DNA of 64,000 nt from Amycolatopsis sp. NBRC 101858. Lineage in GTDB: Bacteria > Actinomycetota > Actinomycetes > Mycobacteriales > Pseudonocardiaceae. This document shows positions 51,294-61,483 of this stretch, one piece after another. Location: positions 980,925 through 1,044,924 of the forward strand of contig NZ_BSTD01000004.1 in the NCBI RefSeq assembly GCF_030269325.1. The letters run 5' to 3'. Made by a program: the position numbers and the translations under genes. Positions within the stretch are counted from its first letter, which is position 1. Each line of letters begins with the position of its first letter. The notes below the pieces were generated by a model. That model had not been told where the DNA came from. It worked only from the letters and a program-made list of their open reading frames with translations, and did no database searches.

Positions 51294-52109
51294 ATGCCCG
51301 TGGACGACGCAGGTCCCCTCCGCACCCCGGTCCGGCAGGGCACGCTCGGGGTGATCGCCACGGGAACCGCCGCGTCGGGGCCGGTCCTCAACGGATTGCG
51401 CGCCGCCGCCCGGGAAGTCGGGTACGCCCTCGTCGTCTTCAGCGTGCCGGGGCGCGGCCGCTCCGCCGTACCGGCCGCGGTGGCCGGCCTGCGGCTGCAG
51501 GGCGTGGTGGGCATCGTCCTGCTCGACCCGCACCTGTTCGCCGAGCACCCGCCGGTCGTCGGCGTCCCGCTCGTCCCGGCGGCGGCCGCGGACCAGTACG
51601 ACGGCGCGAGGCGGGCCACCGAGCACCTCCTCGAAATGGGCCATTCGACCGTCTGGCACGTCGGCGGCCCGGAGGACGCGCCGATCGCACGCGCCCGCGA
51701 GCGCGGCTGGCGCGAGACCCTGGAGCGGCACGGCGCGGACGTGCCGCCGGTGGTCCGCGGCGACTGGTCGGCGCGGTCCGGCTACCGGGCCGGGCAGTCG
51801 CTCGCGGTCGAAGTCCGGATGTGCGCGGTGTTCACCGCCAACGACCACATGGCCCTCGGGCTGCTCGCGGCGTTCGCCGAAGCCGGGGTGCGGGTCCCGC
51901 GCGACGCCCACGTCGTCGGCTTCGACGACGTCCCCGAGGCGGCCTACTTCGCGCCCCCGCTGACGACGATCCGCCAGGACTTCCTCGCGGCCGGCCGGCA
52001 GACGCTGGTGGTGCTCACCGCCGCGATCGACGGGGTGGTGCCGCTGCCGCGCACGACGGTCGAGGCCGAGCTGGTGGTGCGGGAAAGCAGCCGTCCGTCG
52101 GTGTCCTGA
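51294..52109 (+). CDS. LacI-type effector domain without the DNA-binding domain (paralogue 3)
   Basis: This 271-aa protein begins at 'GTLGVIA', where the LacI core domain starts, and lacks the helix-turn-helix and hinge present in the paralogues at 16544 and 32360. The core is otherwise intact: 'DQYDGARRATEHLLEMGH', 'VWHVGGPEDAPIARARERGWRETLERHG' and 'FDDVPEAAYFAPPLTTIRQDF'. An in-frame stop at 51249-51251 rules out an upstream helix-turn-helix. The GTG at 51273 is an alternative start, and neither has a clear ribosome-binding site. It may be a decayed regulator, or a functional partner that forms heterodimers or titrates the inducer. The well-kept frame argues against an old pseudogene. Confidence 0.75.
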   Translation: MPVDDAGPLRTPVRQGTLGVIATGTAASGPVLNGLRAAAREVGYALVVFSVPGRGRSAVPAAVAGLRLQGVVGIVLLDPHLFAEHPPVVGVPLVPAAAADQYDGARRATEHLLEMGHSTVWHVGGPEDAPIARARERGWRETLERHGADVPPVVRGDWSARSGYRAGQSLAVEVRMCAVFTANDHMALGLLAAFAEAGVRVPRDAHVVGFDDVPEAAYFAPPLTTIRQDFLAAGRQTLVVLTAAIDGVVPLPRTTVEAELVVRESSRPSVS

Positions 52110-52126
52110 CCGGCTACCCTGGCCGG

Positions 52127-53247
52127 ATGGCGCCAACCTGGGGGACTTCGCCGGCCTTCGACGCAGCGCTGGCGGAGGTGGCGCGCCGGGCCGGGGAGTT
52201 CACCCGGCGGCGGCACGTGCCGCGGGACGTCGTCGACAAGTTCCGCCTCGCCGGCTTCTACCGCGCGAGCACCCCGAAACGCTTCGGCGGTGACGCCCGG
52301 CCGCCCGCGGAGTTCCTCCGGATGGTCGAGCGGATGTCCGAAGTGGACGGATCCGCCGGCTGGGTCGCGAGCTTCGGCTCGTCGGGCGTCTACCTCGCGG
52401 CGCTGCCCCCGGAGACGCAGGAGCGCCTCTACGCCGACGGCCCGGACCTCGTCTTCGCCGGCGCGCTCTTCCCCGTGCAGCCGGCCGAGGAGGTGCCGGG
52501 CGGGTTCCGCGTCCGCGGGCAGTGGCGCCTGGCCAGCGGCTGCCTCGCCGCCGACTACCTCGGCGTCGGCATCGGGACGGGCGGCGCGGGCCGGCCGCGC
52601 ACCGCGGTCCTGCCGGCGGCGCGGGCCGAGGTGGTCGAAACCTGGGACGCGGTGGGGATGCGCGGCACCGGCAGCCACGACCTGCGGGTGGACGACGTCG
52701 TCGTGCCGGCGGAGTGGACGTTCGTCCGCGGCGGCGGCAGCACGATCGACGAGCCGCTCTACCGTTACCCGGTGCTCGCGTACGCGTCGCAGGTGCTCGC
52801 GGTGGTCAACCTCGGCATCGCGCGGGCGGCGCTGAACCACGTGACGGCGTTCGGCGCGGGCCGCACCGGGCTGACCGGCGGCCCGGTGCTCGCCGACCGC
52901 GCGTACGCCCGGATCGCGCTCGCGAAGGCCGAAGCGGACCTCCGTTCGGTGCGCGCGTTCTTCTACGAGGCCACCGAGGAGGCCTGGGAAGCGGCGTCGG
53001 CGGGAACACCGGCCCCGGAGCAGGTGAGCCTGCTGCGCCTGGCGGCGGCGCACGCGGCCCGCGTCGGCTTCGACGTGGTGCGCGCGGCGTACACGCTGGG
53101 CGGCACGTCGGCGATCGAGGCGGACCACCCGCTGCAGCGCCACCTGCGCGACGCGGCGGTGGTCCCGCAGCACGCGTTCCTGACGGAAGGCATGTACGAC
53201 GCCGCGGGCGCGGTCTTCCTGGGCGCGCAACCCTTCCCCGGCTACCT

Positions 53248-53251
<4 letters not shown>
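52127..53251 (+). CDS. Acyl-CoA dehydrogenase-fold flavin monooxygenase (group D)
   Basis: This 374-aa protein has the acyl-CoA dehydrogenase fold but the sequence features of two-component flavin hydroxylases: 'SEVDGSAGWVASFGSSG', 'WRLASGCLAADYL' and the C-terminal 'GGTSAIEADHPLQRHLRD' and 'VVPQHAFLTEGM'. The catalytic Glu of dehydrogenases is absent. Such enzymes hydroxylate aromatic or heteroaromatic substrates with reduced flavin supplied by a separate reductase; none is adjacent. It starts 17 nt after the HTH-less LacI gene and could be cotranscribed with it. The 3' end overlaps the convergent GlpK-fusion gene by 4 nt. Confidence 0.8.
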
Positions 53252-55197
<1,946 letters not shown>

Positions 55198-55546
55198 GTG
55201 CCCACCTCCTTCGGATCGGGCTTGCCCGGGGCCGCCGGCGCGGGATCGGGCAGGGGCGCGGTGCGGCAGGCGCGGCCGGAGCCGTCGTGCGTGGTGCAGC
55301 CGGGTCGCCCGACCGGGCCGGCAACCGCCCGGCTGCGAGCGGGCGTGGCGCCGCCGGCCCGGACCGCGCGGTGGGCGGGTGCCGGGCGGCGTTCGGGTGC
55401 GGTGCTGCCGGCTCCGAGGGCACTGCCGGCGGGCTCGCGTGTAGCTGGGCCGGAGGTGCCGCACGCGGGGCGGCCGGTGACCACGGTGCCGCGACCGGCT
55501 CGCCGCAAGGCCCCGGGGCGTCGTGGGTTCATGCCGGGTCCCTCCC
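55198..55546. other. Leader/intergenic region between the GlpK fusion and the GylR-like gene
   Basis: This 349-nt GC-rich stretch has frames that are Arg/Pro/Ala-rich and carry no motifs. I see no gene, clear promoter or hairpin here beyond the ribosome-binding site of the kinase gene (about 55203-55211). It may hold the kinase promoter. Confidence 0.5.
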
Positions 55547-56299
55547 TCACCATCGGGACGCGCCCAGGTCCCGCGAAACCGCGCGCGCCGCGTCGCGGAC
55601 GTGGCCCAGCAGCCGGGGGTTGGGGCTGCCGTCGTGCTCGCAGATGCGCTCGACCGCTCCCGACACGCCGATCGCGCCGACCACGATGCCGCCGTGGCCG
55701 CGGATCGGGGCCGCGATGCCCGCCTCGCCGGAGATCATCTCGCCGTTCTCCTCCGCCCAGCCCGCCTCGCGTACCTTCGCACACGCGCGCTTGATCGCCG
55801 TCTGGGTGACCAGCGTGCGGCGCGTGTACGGCTCCGGCGTCGCCTTCAACGTCGTGTCGTAGGCCAGCAGGACCTTGCCCAGCGCCGTCGCGTGCAGGGG
55901 CAGCAGGGTACCGACGTCCAGGGTCTGCAGGCTGTCGTCCGGGCGGAACACGTGGTGCACGACCAGCACCCGGCCCTCCAGCGGCGCGCCGATCCGGACC
56001 GCCTCGCCGCTGCGGGACGCCAGCGCGTCGGCCCAGTTGATCGCGCGGGACCGCAGCTCGTTGACGTCCAGGTAGCTCGTTCCCAGGTGCAGCAGCGTGG
56101 CCCCGAGCTGGTACTTGCCCGTGTCGCGGTCCTGCTCGACGAACCCGACGCCCTGCAGCGTCCGCAGGATGCCGTGGGCCGTCCCCTTGGCCAGTTCGAG
56201 GGATTCGGCGATCTCGCCGACCCCCAGGCGACCCGAGCCGCGCGCCAGCAGCTTGAGGATCGCGGCGGCGCGCTCGATGGACTGGATCGGACCCGGCAC
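55547..56299 (-). CDS. gylR: IclR family glycerol operon regulator (GylR-like)
   Basis: This 250-aa protein has the IclR winged helix ('QSIERAAAILKLLARGSGRLGVGEIAESLELAKGTAHGILRTLQ', residues about 6-50) and effector domain ('LHATALGKVLLAYDT', 'GWAEENGEMISGEAGIAAPI'). It diverges from glpF-glpK-glpD, the arrangement expected of GylR, which represses the glycerol genes of Streptomyces; there gylR lies beside gylCAB. Two palindromes TTCGACAATGTCGAA-like at 56329 and 56359 are probable operators. The GTG at 56299 has AGGGT upstream. Its effector is probably glycerol 3-phosphate, by analogy. Confidence 0.88.
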   Translation of the reverse strand: MPGPIQSIERAAAILKLLARGSGRLGVGEIAESLELAKGTAHGILRTLQGVGFVEQDRDTGKYQLGATLLHLGTSYLDVNELRSRAINWADALASRSGEAVRIGAPLEGRVLVVHHVFRPDDSLQTLDVGTLLPLHATALGKVLLAYDTTLKATPEPYTRRTLVTQTAIKRACAKVREAGWAEENGEMISGEAGIAAPIRGHGGIVVGAIGVSGAVERICEHDGSPNPRLLGHVRDAARAVSRDLGASRW

Positions 56300-56328
56300 G
56301 CCGGTGACCCTAGCCCGACCGGCTCCGA

Positions 56329-56343
56329 TTCGACAATGTCGAA
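56329..56343. promoter_or_regulatory. GylR operator candidate, site 1
   Basis: TTCGACAATGTCGAA is a perfect palindrome of two 6-bp arms around AAT. It lies 30-44 nt upstream of the GylR-like gene start. Site 2 follows with centres 30 bp apart (three helical turns). Confidence 0.6.
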
Positions 56344-56358
56344 CATCGTCCCCGCGCG

Positions 56359-56373
56359 TTCGACAATGCCGAC
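56359..56373. promoter_or_regulatory. GylR operator candidate, site 2
   Basis: TTCGACAATGCCGAC keeps the left arm of site 1 exactly, with two changes in the right arm. It lies just upstream of the -35 of the glpF promoter. Paired sites fit the tetrameric IclR family. Confidence 0.55.
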
Positions 56374-56382
56374 CCGGCCGCG

Positions 56383-56411
56383 TTGACCGGGTGTTTTCGC
56401 GAACTTAACTT
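56383..56411 (+). promoter_or_regulatory. Candidate promoter of glpF-glpK-glpD
   Basis: TTGACC (56383-56388) and TAACTT (56406-56411) are separated by 17 nt. The predicted start is near 56418, about 36 nt before the glpF ATG. The GylR-like palindromes lie immediately upstream. Confidence 0.55.
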
Positions 56412-56453
56412 TCACTCACCAGGGGGAATGAATGGTCCTTTGTGGAGGAAGCA

Positions 56454-57275
56454 ATGGTGCGAAACCTCAAGGCCCACGGACTCGCCGGCGAGATGGCCGC
56501 CGAGTTCGTGGGGACGATGATCCTCATCCTGTTCGGGTGCGGGGTGGTGGCGCAGGTCGCCGCCGCGGGCATCGGGGACCACGACAGCATCGCCTGGGCC
56601 TGGGGCCTCGGTGTCACGCTCGGTGTCTACGTCGCTTCGCGGATCAGCGGCGCGCACCTGAACCCGGCCGTGACCGTCGCCCTCGCGGTCTTCAAGGGCT
56701 TCGAATGGCGCAAGGTCGCCCCCTACGCCCTGGCCCAGACCGCCGGCGCGTTCCTCGCCGCGCTGCTCGTGCGCTGGAACTACACCGAAGTGCTCAATGC
56801 CAAGGACCCCGGTCTCACGATCAAGACCCAGGGCGTGTTCTCCACCCTCCCGGGTAACGGCACGCTCCCGGTGGGTGACTGGGGCGCCTTCCGCGACCAG
56901 ATCATCGGCACCGCGATCCTCGTCCTGGTGATCTTCGCCATCACCGACCTCCGCAACACCTCGCCGGGCGCGAACCTGGCCCCGGTCGTCGTCGGCTTCC
57001 TCGTCGTCGCGATCGGCATGGCCTGGGGCACCAACGCCGGCTACGCGATCAACCCGGCCCGCGACTTCGGCCCGCGCCTGGCCTCCTGGCTGACCGGCTA
57101 CGACACGGCGTGGTCCGACCAGTACGGCTTCCCCTACTGGTGGATCCCGATCGTGGCGCCCGTCGTCGGGGCGGTGATCGGCGGCGGGATCTACAAGTTC
57201 CTCATCGAGCGCCACCTGCCCGCCGGGGACCCGCTGGACGCCATGCCCGCCAAGGACTTCGAGACCGCCGCCTGA
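56454..57275 (+). CDS. glpF: Glycerol uptake facilitator (aquaglyceroporin)
   Basis: This 273-aa MIP-family channel has two NPA motifs: 'HLNPAVTVAL' and, in the second half, 'AINPARDFGPR', the Asp after 'NPAR' marking glyceroporins. Six membrane helices are visible. It lets glycerol diffuse into the cell. The ATG at 56454 has GGAGG at the best spacing; the GTG at 56442 is earlier but contains that ribosome-binding site within its codons. It is the first gene of the glycerol operon, 15 nt before glpK. Confidence 0.95.
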   Translation: MVRNLKAHGLAGEMAAEFVGTMILILFGCGVVAQVAAAGIGDHDSIAWAWGLGVTLGVYVASRISGAHLNPAVTVALAVFKGFEWRKVAPYALAQTAGAFLAALLVRWNYTEVLNAKDPGLTIKTQGVFSTLPGNGTLPVGDWGAFRDQIIGTAILVLVIFAITDLRNTSPGANLAPVVVGFLVVAIGMAWGTNAGYAINPARDFGPRLASWLTGYDTAWSDQYGFPYWWIPIVAPVVGAVIGGGIYKFLIERHLPAGDPLDAMPAKDFETAA

Positions 57276-57289
57276 GAAGGAGCACGACC

Positions 57290-58807
57290 ATGCCGGACTT
57301 CGTCGGTGCCGTCGACCAGGGCACCACCAGCACCCGCTTCATGATCTTCGACCACGGCGGTAACGAGATCGCCCGCCACCAGCTCGAGCACGAGCAGATC
57401 CTGCCCAAGCCGGGCTGGGTCGAGCACGACGCCACCGAGATCTGGGAACGCACCCGCTCGGTCATCGCGACCGCGCTGAACAAGGCCAACCTGACCGCGG
57501 GTGACCTCGCCGCGCTCGGCATCACCAACCAGCGCGAGACCACCGTCGTGTGGAACCGCCGCACCGGCCGCCCGTACCACAACGCGATCGTCTGGCAGGA
57601 CACCCGCACCGACCGGATCGCCTCCGCATTGGAGCGCGAGGGCAAGGGCGACGTCATCCGCCGCAAGGCCGGCCTCCCGCCCGCGACGTACTTCTCCGGC
57701 GGCAAGCTGCAGTGGATCCTCGAAAACGTCGACGGCGTGCGCGAAGACGCCGAGCTGGGTGACGCCCTCTTCGGCACCACCGACTCGTGGCTCATCTGGA
57801 ACCTCACCGGCGGCCCGGACGGCGGCGTCCACGTCACCGACCCGACCAACGCGTCGCGCACCATGCTGATGGACCTCGAAACCCTCGACTGGGACGACGA
57901 GCTGCTGTCGTTCTTCGGCGTCCCGCGGCAGATGCTGCCGAAGATCCGGCCGTCGTCGGACCCCGGCTTCTTCGGCACCACCCGCGCGGACGGCCCGCTC
58001 GGCGGCGAGGTGCCGATCACCGGCGTCCTCGGCGACCAGCAGGCGGCGACCGTCGGGCAGGTCTGCTTCCGGCCCGGCGAGGCCAAGAACACCTACGGCA
58101 CCGGCAACTTCCTGCTGCTCAACACCGGCCACGAGCTGGTTCGCTCGAAGCACGGCCTGCTCACCACCCTGTGCTACCAGTTCGGCGACGACAAGCCGGT
58201 GTACGCGCTGGAAGGGTCGATCGCCGTCACCGGGTCGGCCGTGCAGTGGCTGCGCGACCAGCTCGGCATCATCAGCGGCGCGTCGCAGAGCGAAAGCCTG
58301 GCCCGCCAGGTCGAGGACAACGGCGGCATCTACTTCGTCCCGGCGTTCTCGGGACTGTTCGCGCCGTACTGGCGCTCGGACGCCCGCGGCGCGATCGTCG
58401 GGCTCACCCGCGCCACGACCAACGCTCATCTGGCGCGGGCGACCCTGGAAGCGATCTGCTACCAGACCCGCGACGTCGTCGAAGCCATGCAGAACGACTC
58501 GGGCGTCACCCTCGACGTGCTGCGCGTGGACGGCGGCGTCACCGCGAACGAGCTGTGCATGCAGCTGCAGGCGGACATCCTCGGCGTCCCGGTGTCGAAG
58601 CCGGTCGTCGCCGAGACCACCGCGCTCGGCGCCGCCTACGCGGCCGGGCTGGCCGTCGGCTTCTGGCGGTCGACCGACGAGCTCGAGCGGAACTGGAACG
58701 AGGACAAGCGCTGGCAGCCGTCGTGGACGGAAGAACAGCGTGCCGAGGGCTACGCGGGCTGGCAGAAGGCCGTCGGCCGGACGCTCGACTGGGTGGACGT
58801 CGAATGA
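57290..58807 (+). CDS. glpK: Glycerol kinase
   Basis: This 505-aa kinase makes sn-glycerol 3-phosphate from glycerol and ATP. It has 'AVDQGTTSTRFMIFDHGG', 'NQRETTVVWNRRTGRPYHNAIVW', 'TYGTGNFLLLNTGHE' and 'GAAYAAGLAVGFW', all standard, with canonical length. It is 14 nt after glpF with AAGGAGCACGACC upstream. The second kinase in the window (53248-55197) is clearly a paralogue with a tail; this one is the conventional operon copy. Confidence 0.96.
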   Translation: MPDFVGAVDQGTTSTRFMIFDHGGNEIARHQLEHEQILPKPGWVEHDATEIWERTRSVIATALNKANLTAGDLAALGITNQRETTVVWNRRTGRPYHNAIVWQDTRTDRIASALEREGKGDVIRRKAGLPPATYFSGGKLQWILENVDGVREDAELGDALFGTTDSWLIWNLTGGPDGGVHVTDPTNASRTMLMDLETLDWDDELLSFFGVPRQMLPKIRPSSDPGFFGTTRADGPLGGEVPITGVLGDQQAATVGQVCFRPGEAKNTYGTGNFLLLNTGHELVRSKHGLLTTLCYQFGDDKPVYALEGSIAVTGSAVQWLRDQLGIISGASQSESLARQVEDNGGIYFVPAFSGLFAPYWRSDARGAIVGLTRATTNAHLARATLEAICYQTRDVVEAMQNDSGVTLDVLRVDGGVTANELCMQLQADILGVPVSKPVVAETTALGAAYAAGLAVGFWRSTDELERNWNEDKRWQPSWTEEQRAEGYAGWQKAVGRTLDWVDVE

Positions 58808-58838
58808 GGGCCGTGGAGTGATGATGAGGAGGAACACC

Positions 58839-60527
58839 GTGACAGCACTTTCCCCGCAGTACCGCGCGGACGCACTGCGGAAACTGGTGCGCGAAGAGGT
58901 CGACGTCCTGGTCGTCGGCGGGGGAGTGACCGGCGCCGGGGTCGCGCTCGACGCGGCGTCGCGCGGGTTGTCCGTCGCGCTGGTCGAGGCCCGCGACTTC
59001 GCCGCCGGCACGTCCAGCCGGTCGTCCAAGCTGATCCACGGCGGCCTGCGTTACCTGGAGCAGCTGGACTTCAAGCTGGTGCGCGAAGCGCTCAAGGAAC
59101 GCGGGCTGCTGCTGCAGACGCTGGCCCCGCACCTGGTGCGGCCGGTCAAGTTCCTGGTGCCGCTGAAGCACCGGGTGTGGGAGCGCGGCTACATCGGCGC
59201 CGGCGTCACGCTGTACGACACGCTCGGCGGAGCCCGGGCGCTGCCGCGGCACCGGCACCTGTCCAAGCGCGGGGCCGCCAAGGTGGCGCCCGGCCTGGCC
59301 GACGACGCGCTGATCGGCGCGATCCAGTACTACGACGCCCAGGTCGACGACGCCCGCCACACGATGACGATCGCGCGGACGGCCGCCGAGCAGGGCGCTT
59401 CGGTGCTGACGCGGGCTCGCGTGACGTCGCTGCTGCGCGACGGCGAGCGCGTCGTCGGGGCGAAGGTCGTGGACCGCGAGAGCGGCGCCGAAATCGAGGT
59501 GCGCGCTCGCACCGTGGTGGCGGCGACCGGCGTCTGGAGCGACGACATGGCGGAGGCGGCCGGGATCCCCGCGCCGTTCACCGTGCGCGCGTCGAAGGGC
59601 ATCCACCTGGTGGTGCCGCGCGAGAAGATCGACCTGGACACCGGGCTGATCCTGCGCACCGAGAAGAGCGTGCTGTTCGTCATCCCGTGGGGCAAGCACT
59701 GGCTCGTCGGCACCACCGACACGGAGTGGGACCTCGACCGCGAGCACCCGGCGGCGAGCCGCGCGGACGTCGACTACGTGCTGGAGCACCTCAACGCCGT
59801 GCTCCGGACGCCGGTGACGCACGACGACATCGAGGGCGTCTACGCGGGACTGCGCCCGCTGCTCGCGGCGAAGGCGGCCGCGACGACGAAGCTGTCGCGG
59901 GAGCACGCGGTGGCGCACCCGGTGCCGGGCCTGGTGATCGTGGCCGGCGGCAAGTACACGACGTACCGGGTGATGGCCGCGGACGCGGTCGACGTCGTGG
60001 TCGAGGAGCTGGGCCGCCCGGCCCCGCCGTCGTGGACCGACCGGCTGCCGATCGCCGGCGCCGAGGGGTACCACGAGCTGTGGGCCGACCGCGTTTCGGT
60101 CGCTGCGAAGACGGGGCTGCCGCTGCCGCGCGTCGAGCACCTGCTGCAGCGCTACGGCACGCGGATCTGGAACCTCGTCGAGCTGATCGAGAAGGAGCCT
60201 TCGCTGGCCGCGCCGATCACGGACACGTCGGAATACCTTCGTGTGGAAGCGGTTTACGCGGTGTCGCACGAGGGCGCGCTGCACCTCGAGGACGTCCTGA
60301 CCCGGCGGACGCGCATCTCGATCGAGGAACGCGACCGCGGCGTGGCGGCGGCCCCGGTGGTCGCCGGGCTGATCGCCCCGCTGCTGGGCTGGGATGCGCA
60401 CCGGGTCGACCGCGAGGTGGCGAACTACCTCGCCCGGGTCGAGGCCGAGCGGTCGGCGCAGGAGGCCCCGGACGACGAGGCCGCCAACGCCACTCGCCTC
60501 GCGGCCCCGGCGCTGCTGCCGAGCTGA
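58839..60527 (+). CDS. glpD: Glycerol-3-phosphate dehydrogenase, FAD-dependent aerobic type
   Basis: This 562-aa membrane-associated flavoenzyme oxidises glycerol 3-phosphate to dihydroxyacetone phosphate and passes electrons to quinone. It shows the FAD-binding 'VLVVGGGVTGAGVALDAASRG' (cut here to key residues GGGVTGAG), 'GTSSRSSKLIHGGLRYLEQ', 'HDDIEGVYAGLRPL' and 'VAGGKYTTYRVMA', all diagnostic of GlpD. AGGAGG at 58827-58832 fits the GTG at 58839 best; ATGs at 58821 and 58824 are alternatives. It is the last gene of the glycerol operon. The stop lies 1 nt from the convergent phosphotransferase gene. Confidence 0.95.
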   Translation: MTALSPQYRADALRKLVREEVDVLVVGGGVTGAGVALDAASRGLSVALVEARDFAAGTSSRSSKLIHGGLRYLEQLDFKLVREALKERGLLLQTLAPHLVRPVKFLVPLKHRVWERGYIGAGVTLYDTLGGARALPRHRHLSKRGAAKVAPGLADDALIGAIQYYDAQVDDARHTMTIARTAAEQGASVLTRARVTSLLRDGERVVGAKVVDRESGAEIEVRARTVVAATGVWSDDMAEAAGIPAPFTVRASKGIHLVVPREKIDLDTGLILRTEKSVLFVIPWGKHWLVGTTDTEWDLDREHPAASRADVDYVLEHLNAVLRTPVTHDDIEGVYAGLRPLLAAKAAATTKLSREHAVAHPVPGLVIVAGGKYTTYRVMAADAVDVVVEELGRPAPPSWTDRLPIAGAEGYHELWADRVSVAAKTGLPLPRVEHLLQRYGTRIWNLVELIEKEPSLAAPITDTSEYLRVEAVYAVSHEGALHLEDVLTRRTRISIEERDRGVAAAPVVAGLIAPLLGWDAHRVDREVANYLARVEAERSAQEAPDDEAANATRLAAPALLPS

Positions 60528-60528
60528 G

Positions 60529-61392
60529 CTATGAGCGGCAGCCGAGTTCGGTGAGGACGTACCGGGCGTTGGCCGAGATGACCGGGTTCGTGTGCCGGTA
60601 GTACGGCAGCTGGATCACGGCCATGGACAACGCCCGGCCGCGGCCGCGGGACCAGGCCGCGTCGTCTGCGCCGAGGACGTCGCGGAAGACCTCGCGGGCC
60701 GGCGCGGTCAGCAGGTTCCACGCCGGGATGAGATCGCAGGCCGGGTCGCCGGGGCCCGCGGTGGCCCAGTCGAGCACCGCCGTCAGGCGTCCATTGTGGA
60801 GCAGCAGGTTGCTCGGCATGAGGTCCCCGTGGACCCAGCACTCCGCGCCGGTGGGTGCTTCCAGCGCCTCGCTCCAGACCGCGAGAGCGGTGTCCGGGTC
60901 GAAGGGCTCGTCGGTGCGGCTCAGTTCTCCGATCGCGGCCCGGGTCGCGCGGTCGAGTGCGGTCAGGGAGCCGCCGCGGTAGGCCAGGGGACCGGCGGCT
61001 GTCGTCGTCCGCAGCGCGAGCACGAACTCCGCGAGGTCTTCGGGCCGGATTGGGCTGCCCTCGAGCGCGGGTGAGCCGTCGAGCCAGCGGTGCACCGCCC
61101 ACGGCCACGGATAACCCTCGGCGGGTTCGCCGACCGCCTCGACGGAGGGGACCGCCACCGGCAGCCCGTGGAGCGCGCTCAGGATGCGGTGTTCCTTCGT
61201 CACATCGCCGGCGCCGCCCGCCGTGAGCGGGAGCCGGACCGTCAGGTCGTCGCCCAGGCGGTACACGGCGTTGACCGTGCCGTCGGAGGCGAGGGGCGTG
61301 ATCGGGAGGTCCGCCCAGCGCGGGTACTGGGCCCGCAGCAGCCGCCTGACCAGCGCCGTGTCGATGGCGTGCTCGCCGGCGTGCATCCGCAT
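60529..61392 (-). CDS. Aminoglycoside phosphotransferase (APH) family kinase
   Basis: This 287-aa protein has the APH/choline-kinase fold: the catalytic 'HGDLMPSNLLL' (Asp base, Asn) and the Mg-binding 'LDWATAGPGDPACDL'. The N-lobe has 'DGTVNAVYRLGDDLTVRLP'. The family phosphorylates aminoglycosides, macrolides, choline, homoserine or other hydroxyl compounds; this sequence has no clear drug-specific signature. It is a single gene, convergent with glpD and divergent from argG. The start ATG at 61392 has only a weak ribosome-binding site. An antibiotic-resistance label would be unsupported. Confidence 0.8.
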   Translation of the reverse strand: MRMHAGEHAIDTALVRRLLRAQYPRWADLPITPLASDGTVNAVYRLGDDLTVRLPLTAGGAGDVTKEHRILSALHGLPVAVPSVEAVGEPAEGYPWPWAVHRWLDGSPALEGSPIRPEDLAEFVLALRTTTAAGPLAYRGGSLTALDRATRAAIGELSRTDEPFDPDTALAVWSEALEAPTGAECWVHGDLMPSNLLLHNGRLTAVLDWATAGPGDPACDLIPAWNLLTAPAREVFRDVLGADDAAWSRGRGRALSMAVIQLPYYRHTNPVISANARYVLTELGCRS

Positions 61393-61447
61393 GGATCCAC
61401 CGAACCACGCACGTCAACGCGGTTTCCGTGACCCCGGGCACCCCGGA

Positions 61448-61476
61448 TTGCACGACGATGCATGGCCGTGCATAAT
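61448..61476 (+). promoter_or_regulatory. argG promoter predicted to start at the ATG (leaderless)
   Basis: TTGCAC (61448-61453) and CATAAT (61471-61476) are separated by 17 nt. Transcription would begin about 7 nt after the -10, at or next to the argG ATG at 61484. No ribosome-binding site is visible upstream of that ATG. Confidence 0.6.
61458..61473. promoter_or_regulatory. ARG-box-like palindrome over the argG promoter
   Basis: ATGCATGGCCGTGCAT has ATGCA/TGCAT arms and overlaps the spacer and -10. A second partial copy, ending CATTCGCAT, continues to the start codon. TGCAT-type half sites resemble ArgR boxes of Streptomyces, and ArgR repression of argG is expected. Confidence 0.55.
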
Positions 61477-61483
61477 CATTCGC

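Noticed and set aside
60529..61392. Aminoglycoside resistance gene
   Set aside because: Only the general APH kinase fold is visible; no specific aminoglycoside-modifying signature or resistance context.
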